A stretch of 64,000 nucleotides of DNA from Humibacter sp049446075 (GTDB lineage Bacteria > Actinomycetota > Actinomycetes > Actinomycetales > Microbacteriaceae), in the NCBI RefSeq assembly GCF_049446075.1, contig NZ_JBMSEB010000001.1:248001-312000 (forward strand), read 5' to 3'. Positions 17,825 to 25,149 of this stretch are shown here, one piece after another (positions within the stretch are counted from its first letter, which is position 1; each line of letters opens with the position of its first letter). The notes below the pieces were generated by a model. The model had not been told where the DNA came from, did not search any database, and worked only from the letters and a program-made list of their open reading frames with translations. Position numbers and translations under genes: made by a program.

Positions 17825-20491
17825 TCAGTGCGCGGCCGCGTCCCAGTTCTCGCCTCGGCCGAGCTGCACGGTGAGCGGAACGCGAAGTTCCGCGGCGGTG
17901 GACATACGACGCGAGACGATCTCGGCGACGGCATCCCACTCCCCCGAACTCACCTCGAAGATGAGTTCGTCGTGCACCTGCAACAGCATGCGGGAAGACA
18001 GCTGCTCGGCCCGCATGTCGGCATCGATGCCGATCATCGCGATCTTCATGATGTCGGCCGCAGACCCCTGGATCGGGGCGTTGAGCGCAGCGCGTTCCGC
18101 GTTGTCGCGCAGCACGCGGTTGGTGCTTGTGAGGTCGGGGAACGGGCGGCGGCGCCCGAAGATGGTCTCGGTGAAGCCGTCGACCCGCGCCTTCTCGACC
18201 ACATCACGTAGGTAGTCGCGCACGGCACCGAACCTTGCGAAGTAGTCGGTCATCAGCTGACGGGCCTCTGCCGTTTCGATGCGAAGCTGCTTCGACAAGC
18301 CGAACGCGCTGAGACCGTATGCCAGACCGTACGACATGGCCTTCACCTTGGTGCGCATGATCGGAGTCACGTCTTCCGGTGCGACGCCGAAAATGCGGGC
18401 ACCCACGAAGCGGTGCAGGTCTTCACCTGCGTTGAACGCCTCGATCAGGCCGGCGTCTTCGCTCAGGTGCGCCATGATGCGCATCTCGATCTGCGAGTAG
18501 TCCGCTGTGAGCAGCGTCTCGTAGCCTTCGCCGCGCACGAACGCCGAACGGATCTGCTTGCCCACCTCGGTGCGCACCGGGATGTTCTGCAGGTTCGGGT
18601 CGTTGGAGGAGATGCGACCCGTGGAGGTGCCGGTCTGGTCATAGGTGGTGTGGATGCGAGCATCCGCTCCCACAGACTTCTCCAGCGTCTCGATGATCTG
18701 CTTGAGCTTCGTGGCGTCGCGATGCTGCAGAAGCAGGTCGAGGAACGGATGCGGGTTCTTCTCCTGCAGGTCGGCGAGGGATCCGGCATCCGTCGAGTAG
18801 CCGGTCTTCGTCGACCTGGTCTTTGGCATGCCGAGCTCGTCGAAGAGCACCTGCTGCAGCTGTTTGGGTGAACCGAGGTTCACCTCGTGGCCGATCTCCG
18901 TGTAGGCGGCTTGGGCAAGGCCGTCAGCGCGCACCGTCAGCTCCTCGCGCTGGGTGCGGAGTATGTCTCGGTCGATCGCGACCCCGTTGCGCTCCATACG
19001 GGCGAGCACTCCGGTGATGGGCAACTCGATCGTCTCCAGCACCCGTCGCGTGTTCTCTTCCAGCGCGACGGACACCGCGTCGGCGACCCGGTGTACGTAC
19101 CACGCCTCCGTGCCGGCGCCCACCGGCTCGACCTCGGGAACGAGTTGCGCGGGGTCCGACTGCGGCATCTGCTCGCCCAGCACCTCGTATACCTGGTCCG
19201 CGAGCCCGGAGGGTGTGCGGTTGGGGTTCACGAGCCAGATCGCCACGCGCGCATCGCAAGCGAGCCCGCCCACCTGGATGCCTGCGGCATGCAGGGCCTT
19301 GAGCTGATTCTTCGCGTCGTAGAACCACTTGGGCGATTCGGATGCCAACCACTCGGTGAGCGCGCCGTCGAGCGCGTGGTTCTCCCCGGCCTTGACGTAC
19401 GCAGAGGCATCGTCGGTGGAAAGGCCGACGCCGGCAAGCCAAGGGCCCGCGAGGTCGAGCTGCACCGCGATGGCACGTGACCCATCCGCGGATGCTTGCG
19501 ACAGCCATCCGCGCAGCTTCTCCCCCTCGAGCTCCTGCGGTTCGGGCGTCACGATCGTGCCCAGCTGTGCGCCGGTGACCGCTCCCGTGTCGGATCCGTC
19601 GCCCTCGATCAGCTTGAACACTCGCTCCAGCAGGGTTCGGAACTCGAGCCGCGCGAACACGTCTCGCACGGCTTGCTCGTTCATCGGACGACGGGCCAGA
19701 TCGGAAGGGCCGACCGGAAGCTCCACGTCGCGCACCAGTTCGTTGAGTCGCCGGTTGCGCAGGGCGTTTTCTTTCTGGTCGCGGAGGTTCTGCCCGACGA
19801 CGCCTTTGATCTCGTCCGCGTGCGCAAGAAGGTTCTCGACGTCGCCATACTGCAGCACCCATTTGACTGCGGTTTTCTCGCCGACCTTGTCGATGCCAGG
19901 CAGGTTGTCGCTCGTTTCGCCGACGAGGGCAGCGACCTCGGGATATTTCTCGGGTGGAATGCCGTACCTGTCGAACACGGCCTGCTTGTCGTACCGCTTC
20001 AGTTCGGAGACGCCCCGCACGTTGGGGTACAGCAGGGTGGTGTCGTCGTTGACGAGTTGGATCGTGTCGCGATCGCCGGAGACCACGAGCACTCGATAGC
20101 CCTGCGCAGCTCCCTGTGTCGCGAGCGTTGCGAGAATGTCGTCTGCCTCGTAGTCATCCTTCTCGAGAATCGGGATGTTCATGGCGACGAGCGCCTCCTG
20201 CAGGAGGGGCACCTGGCCGGAGAACTCGGGCGGCGTCACCCCGCGCGTTCCCTTGTAGTCGGCGTACTCCTTCGTGCGGAACGAGTATCTGGAGACGTCG
20301 AATGCGACGGCCAGGTGGCTCGGCCGCTCGTTCTGCAGAAGGAGGAGCAGCATCGAAAGGAAGCCGTGGATGGCGTTCGTGTGCTGGCCGTCACGCGTCG
20401 TGAAACTGTCCACGGGCAGCGCGTAGAAGGCCCGGAAAGCCAGCGAATGGCCGTCGACGATGAGAAGGGTAGGCTTTTCCGAGTCCGACAC
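17825..20491 (-). CDS. polA: DNA polymerase I
   Basis: An 888-residue family A polymerase of normal length. N-terminal 5'-3' exonuclease/flap domain (LLIVDGHSLAFRAFYALPVD, KDDYEADDILATLA, LVVSGDRDTIQLV); a middle domain in the 3'-5' exonuclease position in which the usual catalytic acidic residues are not evident, as in many actinobacterial enzymes; and the polymerase domain with motif A TADYSQIEMRIMAHLS, motif B KVKAMSYGLAYGLSAFG and motif C LLQVHDELIFEV. It fills gaps in excision repair and removes RNA primers. The frame runs upstream through repeat DNA to 20677, but GTG at 20491 starts the conserved N-terminus and sits 7 nt from TAGGCT. Confidence 0.97.
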   Translation of the reverse strand: MSDSEKPTLLIVDGHSLAFRAFYALPVDSFTTRDGQHTNAIHGFLSMLLLLLQNERPSHLAVAFDVSRYSFRTKEYADYKGTRGVTPPEFSGQVPLLQEALVAMNIPILEKDDYEADDILATLATQGAAQGYRVLVVSGDRDTIQLVNDDTTLLYPNVRGVSELKRYDKQAVFDRYGIPPEKYPEVAALVGETSDNLPGIDKVGEKTAVKWVLQYGDVENLLAHADEIKGVVGQNLRDQKENALRNRRLNELVRDVELPVGPSDLARRPMNEQAVRDVFARLEFRTLLERVFKLIEGDGSDTGAVTGAQLGTIVTPEPQELEGEKLRGWLSQASADGSRAIAVQLDLAGPWLAGVGLSTDDASAYVKAGENHALDGALTEWLASESPKWFYDAKNQLKALHAAGIQVGGLACDARVAIWLVNPNRTPSGLADQVYEVLGEQMPQSDPAQLVPEVEPVGAGTEAWYVHRVADAVSVALEENTRRVLETIELPITGVLARMERNGVAIDRDILRTQREELTVRADGLAQAAYTEIGHEVNLGSPKQLQQVLFDELGMPKTRSTKTGYSTDAGSLADLQEKNPHPFLDLLLQHRDATKLKQIIETLEKSVGADARIHTTYDQTGTSTGRISSNDPNLQNIPVRTEVGKQIRSAFVRGEGYETLLTADYSQIEMRIMAHLSEDAGLIEAFNAGEDLHRFVGARIFGVAPEDVTPIMRTKVKAMSYGLAYGLSAFGLSKQLRIETAEARQLMTDYFARFGAVRDYLRDVVEKARVDGFTETIFGRRRPFPDLTSTNRVLRDNAERAALNAPIQGSAADIMKIAMIGIDADMRAEQLSSRMLLQVHDELIFEVSSGEWDAVAEIVSRRMSTAAELRVPLTVQLGRGENWDAAAH

Positions 20492-20498
20492 GCCTGCC

Positions 20499-20504
20499 AG
20501 CCTA
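20499..20504 (-). promoter_or_regulatory. -10 box (TAGGCT) of a leaderless polA promoter
   Basis: TAGGCT, 7 nt (GGCAGGC), then GTG at 20491. The tandem dispersed repeat begins about 12 bp further upstream. Confidence 0.55.
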
Positions 20505-20515
20505 CAAGCGGCCAC

Positions 20516-20680
20516 AGACACCCGATTGAGGCTCCGACACGGATGCTTGCATCCGCGGTGGGGCCGATTGAGGGTGTCGAGCGGCGCGACGCGAACACAC
20601 CCGATTGAGGCTCCGACACGGATGCTTGCATCCGCGGTAGGGCCGATTGAGGGTGTCGAGCGGCGCGACGCGAACACACC
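20516..20680 (+). repeat. GATTGAG-family repeat, two near-identical 79-bp tandem units upstream of polA
   Basis: Units begin at 20522 and 20601 and differ by about one base. Each reads CCGATTGAGG, CTCCGACACGGATGCTTGCA, TCCGCGGT, GGCCGATTGAGGGTGTCGAG, CGGCGCGACGCGAACACAC. GGATGC/GCATCC gives the internal hairpin. The order matches the rpsA copy in inverted orientation. Confidence 0.9.
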
Positions 20681-20712
20681 CCTAGATCCCGCCGAGCATG
20701 ACCAGGAGCATC

Positions 20713-21144
20713 ATGTCGCAGACCCACGGAATGGATGCCGCAGCCGACGCTCTCGCCTACGTCACGGAGCGCGGAATGGGAGCCCTTGCCGCCAAGATGG
20801 GCATCGAGATGATCGAGTTCTCGATCGATCGGGCGGTGGCGACGATGCCGGTGGATGGCAACACGCAGCCGGCGAATCTCCTGCACGGCGGCGCCTACGT
20901 GGTGCTCGGCGAAAGTCTGGGATCCATGTCGGCGAACCTCTGGGCGGGCGAAGGCAGGCTGGCAGTGGGTATCGAGATCAACGCGACGCACACGCGGTCG
21001 GCGACGAGCGGCATCGTCACCGGTGTGTGCACGCCCATCCACCTCGGACGAACCCTCACGACCCACGAGATCGCCGTCTCGGATGACCGCGGTCGGCGCT
21101 GCTCGACCATCCGGATCACGAATCTGATCAAAGACCTGGGCTAA
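20713..21144 (+). CDS. PaaI-family hotdog-fold thioesterase
   Basis: A 143-residue single hotdog-domain protein. The conserved NLLHGGAYVVLGESLGS segment (HGG motif with the catalytic acid further along the long helix) and the closing IHLGRTLTTHEIAVSDDRGR identify the PaaI/YdiI-like acyl-CoA thioesterase family. It probably hydrolyses an aromatic or medium-chain acyl-CoA; in menaquinone-using actinobacteria a DHNA-CoA role is possible but unproven. ATG at 20713 is chosen over the one at 20698 because AGGAG lies 4 nt upstream of it. The gene sits between polA and pdtaR, as thioesterase genes often do in actinobacteria. Confidence 0.88.
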   Translation: MSQTHGMDAAADALAYVTERGMGALAAKMGIEMIEFSIDRAVATMPVDGNTQPANLLHGGAYVVLGESLGSMSANLWAGEGRLAVGIEINATHTRSATSGIVTGVCTPIHLGRTLTTHEIAVSDDRGRRCSTIRITNLIKDLG

Positions 21145-21153
21145 GCCTCAAGT

Positions 21154-21260
21154 CTCAACGCTTCGCATTGAGCTCTCCAGCGGAGATCTCGACCGCTGCA
21201 CCTGCGGTGCGGCTGCTCGATCTGAGTCCTCCGAGCTCAACGCTTCGCATTGAGCTCTCC
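21154..21260. repeat. 25-bp direct repeat pair flanking a hairpin
   Basis: Two exact copies of a 25-bp sequence (CTCAACGCTTCGCATTGAGC plus TCTCC) at 21154-21178 and 21236-21260. Each is itself an imperfect inverted repeat (CTCAACG/CATTGAG). Between them is GCACC-TGC-GGTGC (21198-21210). The region lies between two convergent genes and could act as a bidirectional terminator. Confidence 0.75.
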
Positions 21261-21264
21261 GGAC

Positions 21265-21867
21265 TCACTTCTTGGGGGCGAGCTGGTCGATGATGGCTTT
21301 CGCGACGTCATGCATGGTGAGTCTGCGGTCCATGGATGCCTTCTGGATCCAGCGGAACGCCTCCGGCTCCGTGAGCCCCATCTTCTCGTTGAGCAGACCC
21401 TTGGCCCGGTCGACGAGCTTGCGTGTCTCGAAGCGTTCGTTCAGGTCGGCGACCTCGGACTCGAGGGCGATGATCTGCGCGTAACGTGCCAGCGCGATCT
21501 CGATCGCTGGCAACAGGTCGTTGGGCGTGAAGGGCTTCACCACGTAGGCGAGTGCGCCTGCCTCGGTCGCACGCTCGACGAGTTCCTTCTGGCTGAATGC
21601 CGTCAGCAGCACGACCGGCGCGATGTGGTTCTTGGAGAGGCGCTCGGCGGCGGAGATGCCATCGAGCTGCGGCATCTTGACGTCCATGATGACGAGGTCA
21701 GGGCGCAGCTCGGTGGCGAGGGCGACGGCCGTCTCGCCATCGCCGGCTTCGCCGACCACCTCGAACCCGTTGTCTCGCAGAATCTCCACGATGTCGAGAC
21801 GGATCAGCGACTCGTCTTCCGCGACGACGACTCGGCGCGGTGCAGCGGTGTTCTCAGTGTCGGTCAC
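21265..21867 (-). CDS. pdtaR: ANTAR-domain response regulator PdtaR
   Basis: A 200-residue two-domain regulator. The receiver domain (about 11-122) has the acidic pocket ED at 17-18, phosphoacceptor Asp62 in DLVIMDVKMPQLDG, and Lys in YVVKPFTPNDL. The ANTAR domain (about 130-190: LESEVADLNERFETRKLVDR, AKGLLNEKMGLTEPEAFRWI) binds paired-hairpin RNAs and causes antitermination. In actinobacteria it is paired with the orphan histidine kinase PdtaS, encoded elsewhere. GTG at 21867 begins the family N-terminus; a frame continuing to 21936 is upstream noise. A TAGGCT box lies 8 nt upstream, or TACCGT 13 nt upstream. Confidence 0.95.
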   Translation of the reverse strand: MTDTENTAAPRRVVVAEDESLIRLDIVEILRDNGFEVVGEAGDGETAVALATELRPDLVIMDVKMPQLDGISAAERLSKNHIAPVVLLTAFSQKELVERATEAGALAYVVKPFTPNDLLPAIEIALARYAQIIALESEVADLNERFETRKLVDRAKGLLNEKMGLTEPEAFRWIQKASMDRRLTMHDVAKAIIDQLAPKK

Positions 21868-21875
21868 GGTGAACA

Positions 21876-21881
21876 AGCCTA
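21876..21881 (-). promoter_or_regulatory. Candidate -10 box (TAGGCT) of pdtaR beside a repeat edge
   Basis: The minus strand reads CTCAATCGCC-CA-TACCGTAGGCT, 8 nt, GTG. Either TAGGCT (leaderless) or the overlapping TACCGT (21887-21882) could be the -10 box; the latter has the same 2-nt spacing from the repeat as at the DUF885 and hisE promoters. Confidence 0.45.
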
Positions 21882-21887
21882 CGGTAT

Positions 21888-21965
21888 GGGCGATTGAGGT
21901 TCGGTGCTCCGGGCCCGCTCTCGTCTTCGAACGCAATGGGCCGATCAGCGGAGAAGCCGCGGTGT
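21888..21965 (+). repeat. Degenerate GATTGAG-family repeat upstream of pdtaR
   Basis: GGGCGATTGAGG at the pdtaR side, then a diverged body and GGGCCGATCAGCGG instead of the second GATTGAG. It is recognisable mainly by its promoter-side edge. Confidence 0.5.
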
Positions 21966-22054
21966 GGGCGATCGAGCGGATGAGCGGCGAAACCCGGACC
22001 GCGGCGGAGCGAGACGCTCGGGCTCACGTCGCGTCGCGCGAGAGCATCCACCTG

Positions 22055-22121
22055 CGCAATTCAGGAGGACAGGCGGTTCGACCGCATACTCGGGTCGAAC
22101 CCGGGCTGGTCCTGAATTGCG
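22055..22121. other. Three-way-junction inverted repeat, candidate structured RNA or terminator
   Basis: A perfect 12-bp outer stem (CGCAATTCAGGA at 22055-22066 with TCCTGAATTGCG at 22110-22121) encloses two small perfect hairpins: GCGGT-TCG-ACCGC (22073-22085) and CGGGT-CGA-ACCCG (22091-22103). The rest of 21868-22248 has no credible gene. Which strand is transcribed is unknown. Confidence 0.55.
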
Positions 22122-22248
22122 TCGGAGGTGGCGCGGAGGTGGCGTTGCTGAACATCCCGGCCTCGGGGTGTTCGAGGCCATGGGGCTAGGATCATTGGCT
22201 CGATACGACAAGGGGCTGGGCCGCGATAAGGTGAACAACGGCAGTCGC

Positions 22249-22331
22249 GCCGGTGTGGCGGAATGGCAGACGCGGAGCACTCAAAATGCTTTGTCCGAAA
22301 GGGCGTGTGGGTTCGAGTCCCACCACCGGCA
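22249..22331 (+). tRNA. tRNA-Leu (anticodon CAA)
   Basis: Class II tRNA of 83 nt. The acceptor stem GCCGGTG (22249-22255) pairs with CACCGGC (22324-22330), discriminator A at 22331; the CCA end is not encoded. The anticodon stem GAGCA/TGCTT holds loop CTCAAAA, giving anticodon CAA, which reads UUG. A variable arm with GTCCGAAAGGGC fits leucine tRNA. The T arm has GGTTCGAGTCC. A very strong terminator hairpin follows. Confidence 0.95.
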
Positions 22332-22332
22332 C

Positions 22333-22372
22333 TGCGATGTGGGGAGCGCCTGAGGGCGCTCCCCACATCGCA
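22333..22372 (+). terminator. Terminator hairpin after tRNA-Leu
   Basis: Perfect 18-bp stem (22333-22350 with 22355-22372) and a TGAG tetraloop, beginning 1 nt after the tRNA. The U-tract is almost absent, so it may act with Rho or by the stem alone. Confidence 0.8.
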
Positions 22373-22411
22373 TATGCGACGGAGCGGGACTCGAACCGCG
22401 CGCGGCGCGCG

Positions 22412-22478
22412 CGAGTTCGATGCGGCGAGGTCGCGAACACGCGCGATTGAGGCGAGAGCGGCCCGAGCTCGCTCTGGT
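22412..22478 (+). repeat. GATTGAG-family repeat copy downstream of tRNA-Leu
   Basis: GAGTTCGATGCGGCGAGGTC, GCGAACACGCGCGATTGAGG, then CGAGAGCGGCCCGAGCTCGC. This corresponds to the GTGTCGAG...GCGAACAC...GATTGAGG junction of two units in the polA copy. Confidence 0.65.
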
Positions 22479-22578
22479 TGCTGCCAGACCCCTGCTCCCC
22501 CGCCGCCCGGCTCAGATGAGCAAAGCTGGCGAACGGTTCTGGCGATCGGCGCATCCCGTCGATACGGTGCACGGAGGC

Positions 22579-22628
22579 CCCCGTAAGGGGTGTATCAGCG
22601 GCAGAGGGCGGCCTTGCTGCACAAGGCC
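22579..22628 (+). promoter_or_regulatory. Two small hairpins in the leader of the acid phosphatase gene
   Basis: CCCC-GTAA-GGGG (22579-22590) and GGCCTTG-CTGCA-CAAGGCC (22610-22628) lie just before the ribosome site GAGGGG (22635-22640). They could affect translation; no known riboswitch is recognised. The rest of 22373-22646 holds a repeat copy and nothing else I can identify. Confidence 0.35.
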
Positions 22629-22646
22629 TGGCACGAGGGGTGTGCG

Positions 22647-24329
22647 ATGCAATCCGATCACGACGTGATCACGACGAGGCGGCGCGGGAATCGCGTCGCA
22701 GGCAGGATGCTCGCGGGGGCGGCAGCGATCGCCGTTGCTGTCGGGGTGGCGCTGGCCGGAGCGGCTCCGGCGCAAGCATGGGACGGTGGCGGCTGGGGCA
22801 ACGGCACCCAGCTCGCGCCTCGCACCCAGTTCACGATGGCGCCTGACGGGTCGAGCGGCGCGACACAGGGTGGCGACGGCATCCCGAACATCGATTCGGT
22901 GAAGAAGACCATCTACACCTACTACGGGGACCCAGGCGCTGGCATCGCGAACAAGAATGCCTCCCCCTACATCACCGAACTGCAGGGCATCGTCGCCAAG
23001 GCGACCGCCCAGTTGAAGCCCGCGTATGACGCCGCGGTTGCCAAGGGCGAGAAGCCCGCCGTCGTCTTCGACGCCGACGACACCACGCTGTGGACGTACG
23101 ACATGGAAGTCGGCGACATGCACTTCAACTACAACCCTGCCGAGCAGGATGTCTGGGTGCAGGGCCAGCGCTTCCCCGCGGTTCCAGGCATGGTCGCTTT
23201 CGTGAACGCGGCGGCGGCCGTCGGATACACGGTGTTCGGCCTGACCGGACGCAACGACGACCAGAAGGCGGCGACGCTCGGCAACCTCGCCAAGGTCGGG
23301 TACACGGCCTTCACGTCCGACGACTCCTTCACCAAATGGACGGGCAAGGGCGCTTCGCAGCAGCCGCCGTACGTCACCTGTGCAACCACCAGTTGCACCA
23401 CCGTCGAGTACAAGGCGCTCACGCGCAAGCACATCGAGCAGGACCTGGGCTACACGATCACGCTCAACGTGGGCGACCAGTGGTCCGACCTGCAGGGCGG
23501 ATTCGCCGACAGCATCCTCAAGCTGCCCAACCCCACCTACTACCTGCCATCCCCCGACCTGCCAGGAGTCTCGGAGCCCAAGCTCGCGCCGCGCACGCAC
23601 TTCACCATGAAGCCGGACGGCTCGAGCGGAGCAACGGAAGGCGGTGAAGGCATTCCGAACATCGACTCGGTGAAGAAGACCATCGCCACCTACTACGGCG
23701 ACCCCGGAACGGGCATCGCGAACAAGGACTCCTCGCCGTACATCTCCGAGATGCGTCGCATCGTGGCTCTACAGACGCCTGTCGTGGCCGCGCAGTGCTT
23801 CATCGAGAAGAAGCTGCACAGGAACCCGGCCATCGTGCTCGACGCCGACGACACCACGCTGTGGACGTACGACATGGAAGTCGGCGACATGCACTTCAAC
23901 TACAACCCCGCCGAACAGGATGTCTGGGTGCAGGGCCAGCGCTTCCCCGCCGTTCCAGGCATGGTCGCGCTGCAACGCGCCGCGCAGAAGGCCGGCTGCA
24001 CGGTCATCGGCCTCACGGGTCGAAACGACAACCAGAAGGATGCAACGCTCGGCAACCTGGCGAAGGTGGGTTACACGGGCTTCACGGCCGCGAACTACTA
24101 CACGAAGTGGACGGGGCAGGGCGCCTCGCAGCAGCCCTCGTACATCCATTGCGCCGCGGCGAGTTGCACGACCATCGAGTACAAGTCGCAGACCAGAGCG
24201 CACGTGGAGTCCTCGGCTGGCGGCAAGTACGACGTCGTCGCCAACTTCGGTGACCAGTTCAGCGACCTCATCGGTGGCCACGCCGACCGCACCATCAAGC
24301 TCCCGAACCCGACCTACTACCTGCCGTAA
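22647..24329 (+). CDS. Secreted tandem HAD-family acid phosphatase
   Basis: A 560-residue protein with a signal peptide (basic TTRRRGNR, hydrophobic core, probable cleavage after PAQA) and two homologous HAD acid phosphatase domains, at about 56-308 and 316-560. Both carry the nucleophile motif DADDTTLWTYD, the GLTGRND motif II and a late GDQ(W/F)SDL acidic motif, so both look catalytically intact. The enzyme probably releases phosphate from organic esters outside the cell. The ATG at 22647 is preceded by GAGGGG at good distance; the upstream in-frame ATG at 22590 lies within a leader hairpin. The two domains are 771 bp apart and share a stretch of 130 bp with only 3 differences (23068-23197 against 23839-23968), suggesting recent gene conversion. 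Confidence 0.88.
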   Translation: MQSDHDVITTRRRGNRVAGRMLAGAAAIAVAVGVALAGAAPAQAWDGGGWGNGTQLAPRTQFTMAPDGSSGATQGGDGIPNIDSVKKTIYTYYGDPGAGIANKNASPYITELQGIVAKATAQLKPAYDAAVAKGEKPAVVFDADDTTLWTYDMEVGDMHFNYNPAEQDVWVQGQRFPAVPGMVAFVNAAAAVGYTVFGLTGRNDDQKAATLGNLAKVGYTAFTSDDSFTKWTGKGASQQPPYVTCATTSCTTVEYKALTRKHIEQDLGYTITLNVGDQWSDLQGGFADSILKLPNPTYYLPSPDLPGVSEPKLAPRTHFTMKPDGSSGATEGGEGIPNIDSVKKTIATYYGDPGTGIANKDSSPYISEMRRIVALQTPVVAAQCFIEKKLHRNPAIVLDADDTTLWTYDMEVGDMHFNYNPAEQDVWVQGQRFPAVPGMVALQRAAQKAGCTVIGLTGRNDNQKDATLGNLAKVGYTGFTAANYYTKWTGQGASQQPSYIHCAAASCTTIEYKSQTRAHVESSAGGKYDVVANFGDQFSDLIGGHADRTIKLPNPTYYLP

Positions 24330-24362
24330 GGCACTCGCGGCGTGGAGGCCGCTACCCGAACC

Positions 24363-24397
24363 CGACGGCCCGGTGCATTCCTCGCACCGGGCCGTCG
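24363..24397 (+). terminator. Terminator hairpin after the acid phosphatase gene
   Basis: Perfect 14-bp stem, CGACGGCCCGGTGC (24363-24376) with GCACCGGGCCGTCG (24384-24397), 7-nt loop, 33 bp after the stop codon. No U-tract. Confidence 0.8.
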
Positions 24398-24463
24398 GCG
24401 TGTGCGCGGACGGGCGCGACGCCGATGCGTCACGCTGGTCGCGACCGACGACAAGGAGACCAC

Positions 24464-25102
24464 GTGGACTGGCCAGTCTTAGCAGATTTCGGCACCGCGA
24501 TCGGAACGCTCGTTCTGGCAGTGGCCACGTTCGTCTCGACGCGGTCGGCGAACCGGTCGGCACGGCTTGCGGAGCGGGCGCTTCTCGAGGGCCTGCGGCC
24601 ACTACTGCTGCCCTCCAGCTTCACCGATGACCGGCAGAAGGTTCGTTTCATGGACGGACGGTGGCTCGTCGTCGAGGGCGGGCGCGCAAGCATGGAGGTC
24701 GACGCGTCGGTGGTCGCGCTCGTGATGTCGGTGCGCAACGTCGGCTCGGGCATCGCGGTGCTGCACGGCTGGAGCATTCCGGAAGGCCCGTCTGCGCCGC
24801 CCGCCTCGCCTTCGGACTTCCACCGGCTGACGCGCGACATCTACGTTCCCACGCAGTACGCGGGGTTCGTGCAGGTGGCCATCCGCGACCCGCAGTCGGA
24901 GGCGTATCGCCGCGTGGCCGAGCGCGTGCGGGCAGACGACTTCGTGCTGGTCGATGTGCTCTACGGCGATGCCGAAGGCACCCAGCGCGTCATCAGCAGG
25001 TTCAGTGTGATGAAAGGCCCGGCAGAGCACGATTCGTCACTGGAGGAGTACTTCGTCACGGTGTCGCGGCACTGGAACATCGATCTTCCCGCGCCGCGCT
25101 GA
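24464..25102 (+). CDS. Membrane-anchored protein of unknown function
   Basis: A 212-residue protein with one N-terminal hydrophobic helix (about 5-26, ADFGTAIGTLVLAVATFVST), a basic amphipathic stretch (RSANRSARLAERALLEGLRP) and a C-terminal domain that looks beta-rich (VVALVMSVRNVGSGIAVLHG, FVLVDVLYGDAEGTQRVIS). I do not recognise the family. The layout, with a short anchor followed by a soluble domain commenting on non-catalytic beta strands, resembles many uncharacterised actinobacterial proteins. GTG at 24464 is chosen because AAGGAG lies 5 nt upstream. It stands alone between a terminator and the EXPERA-type gene. Confidence 0.75.
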   Translation: MDWPVLADFGTAIGTLVLAVATFVSTRSANRSARLAERALLEGLRPLLLPSSFTDDRQKVRFMDGRWLVVEGGRASMEVDASVVALVMSVRNVGSGIAVLHGWSIPEGPSAPPASPSDFHRLTRDIYVPTQYAGFVQVAIRDPQSEAYRRVAERVRADDFVLVDVLYGDAEGTQRVISRFSVMKGPAEHDSSLEEYFVTVSRHWNIDLPAPR

Positions 25103-25136
25103 CGAGCGCAGAGCCGGTACGGCTTCGGCGCCGCGA

Positions 25137-25142
25137 TAGTCT
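25137..25142 (+). promoter_or_regulatory. -10 box (TAGTCT) of a leaderless promoter for the EXPERA-type gene
   Basis: TAGTCT, 7 nt, then ATG at 25150; no Shine-Dalgarno sequence. Confidence 0.5.
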
Positions 25143-25149
25143 GCCGAGC

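Noticed and set aside
20516..20680. CRISPR array
   Set aside because: Only two units with no unique spacers; the whole 79-bp unit is repeated.
22055..22121. ANTAR (PdtaR) target RNA next to pdtaR
   Set aside because: ANTAR targets are two hairpins with six-base loops having A at 1 and G at 4; these loops have three bases.
22376..22420. tRNA-like T-arm (GGTTCGAGTCCCGC on the minus strand) just after tRNA-Leu
   Set aside because: Stem bases do not pair as a proper T arm and there is no acceptor or anticodon arm; at most a remnant.
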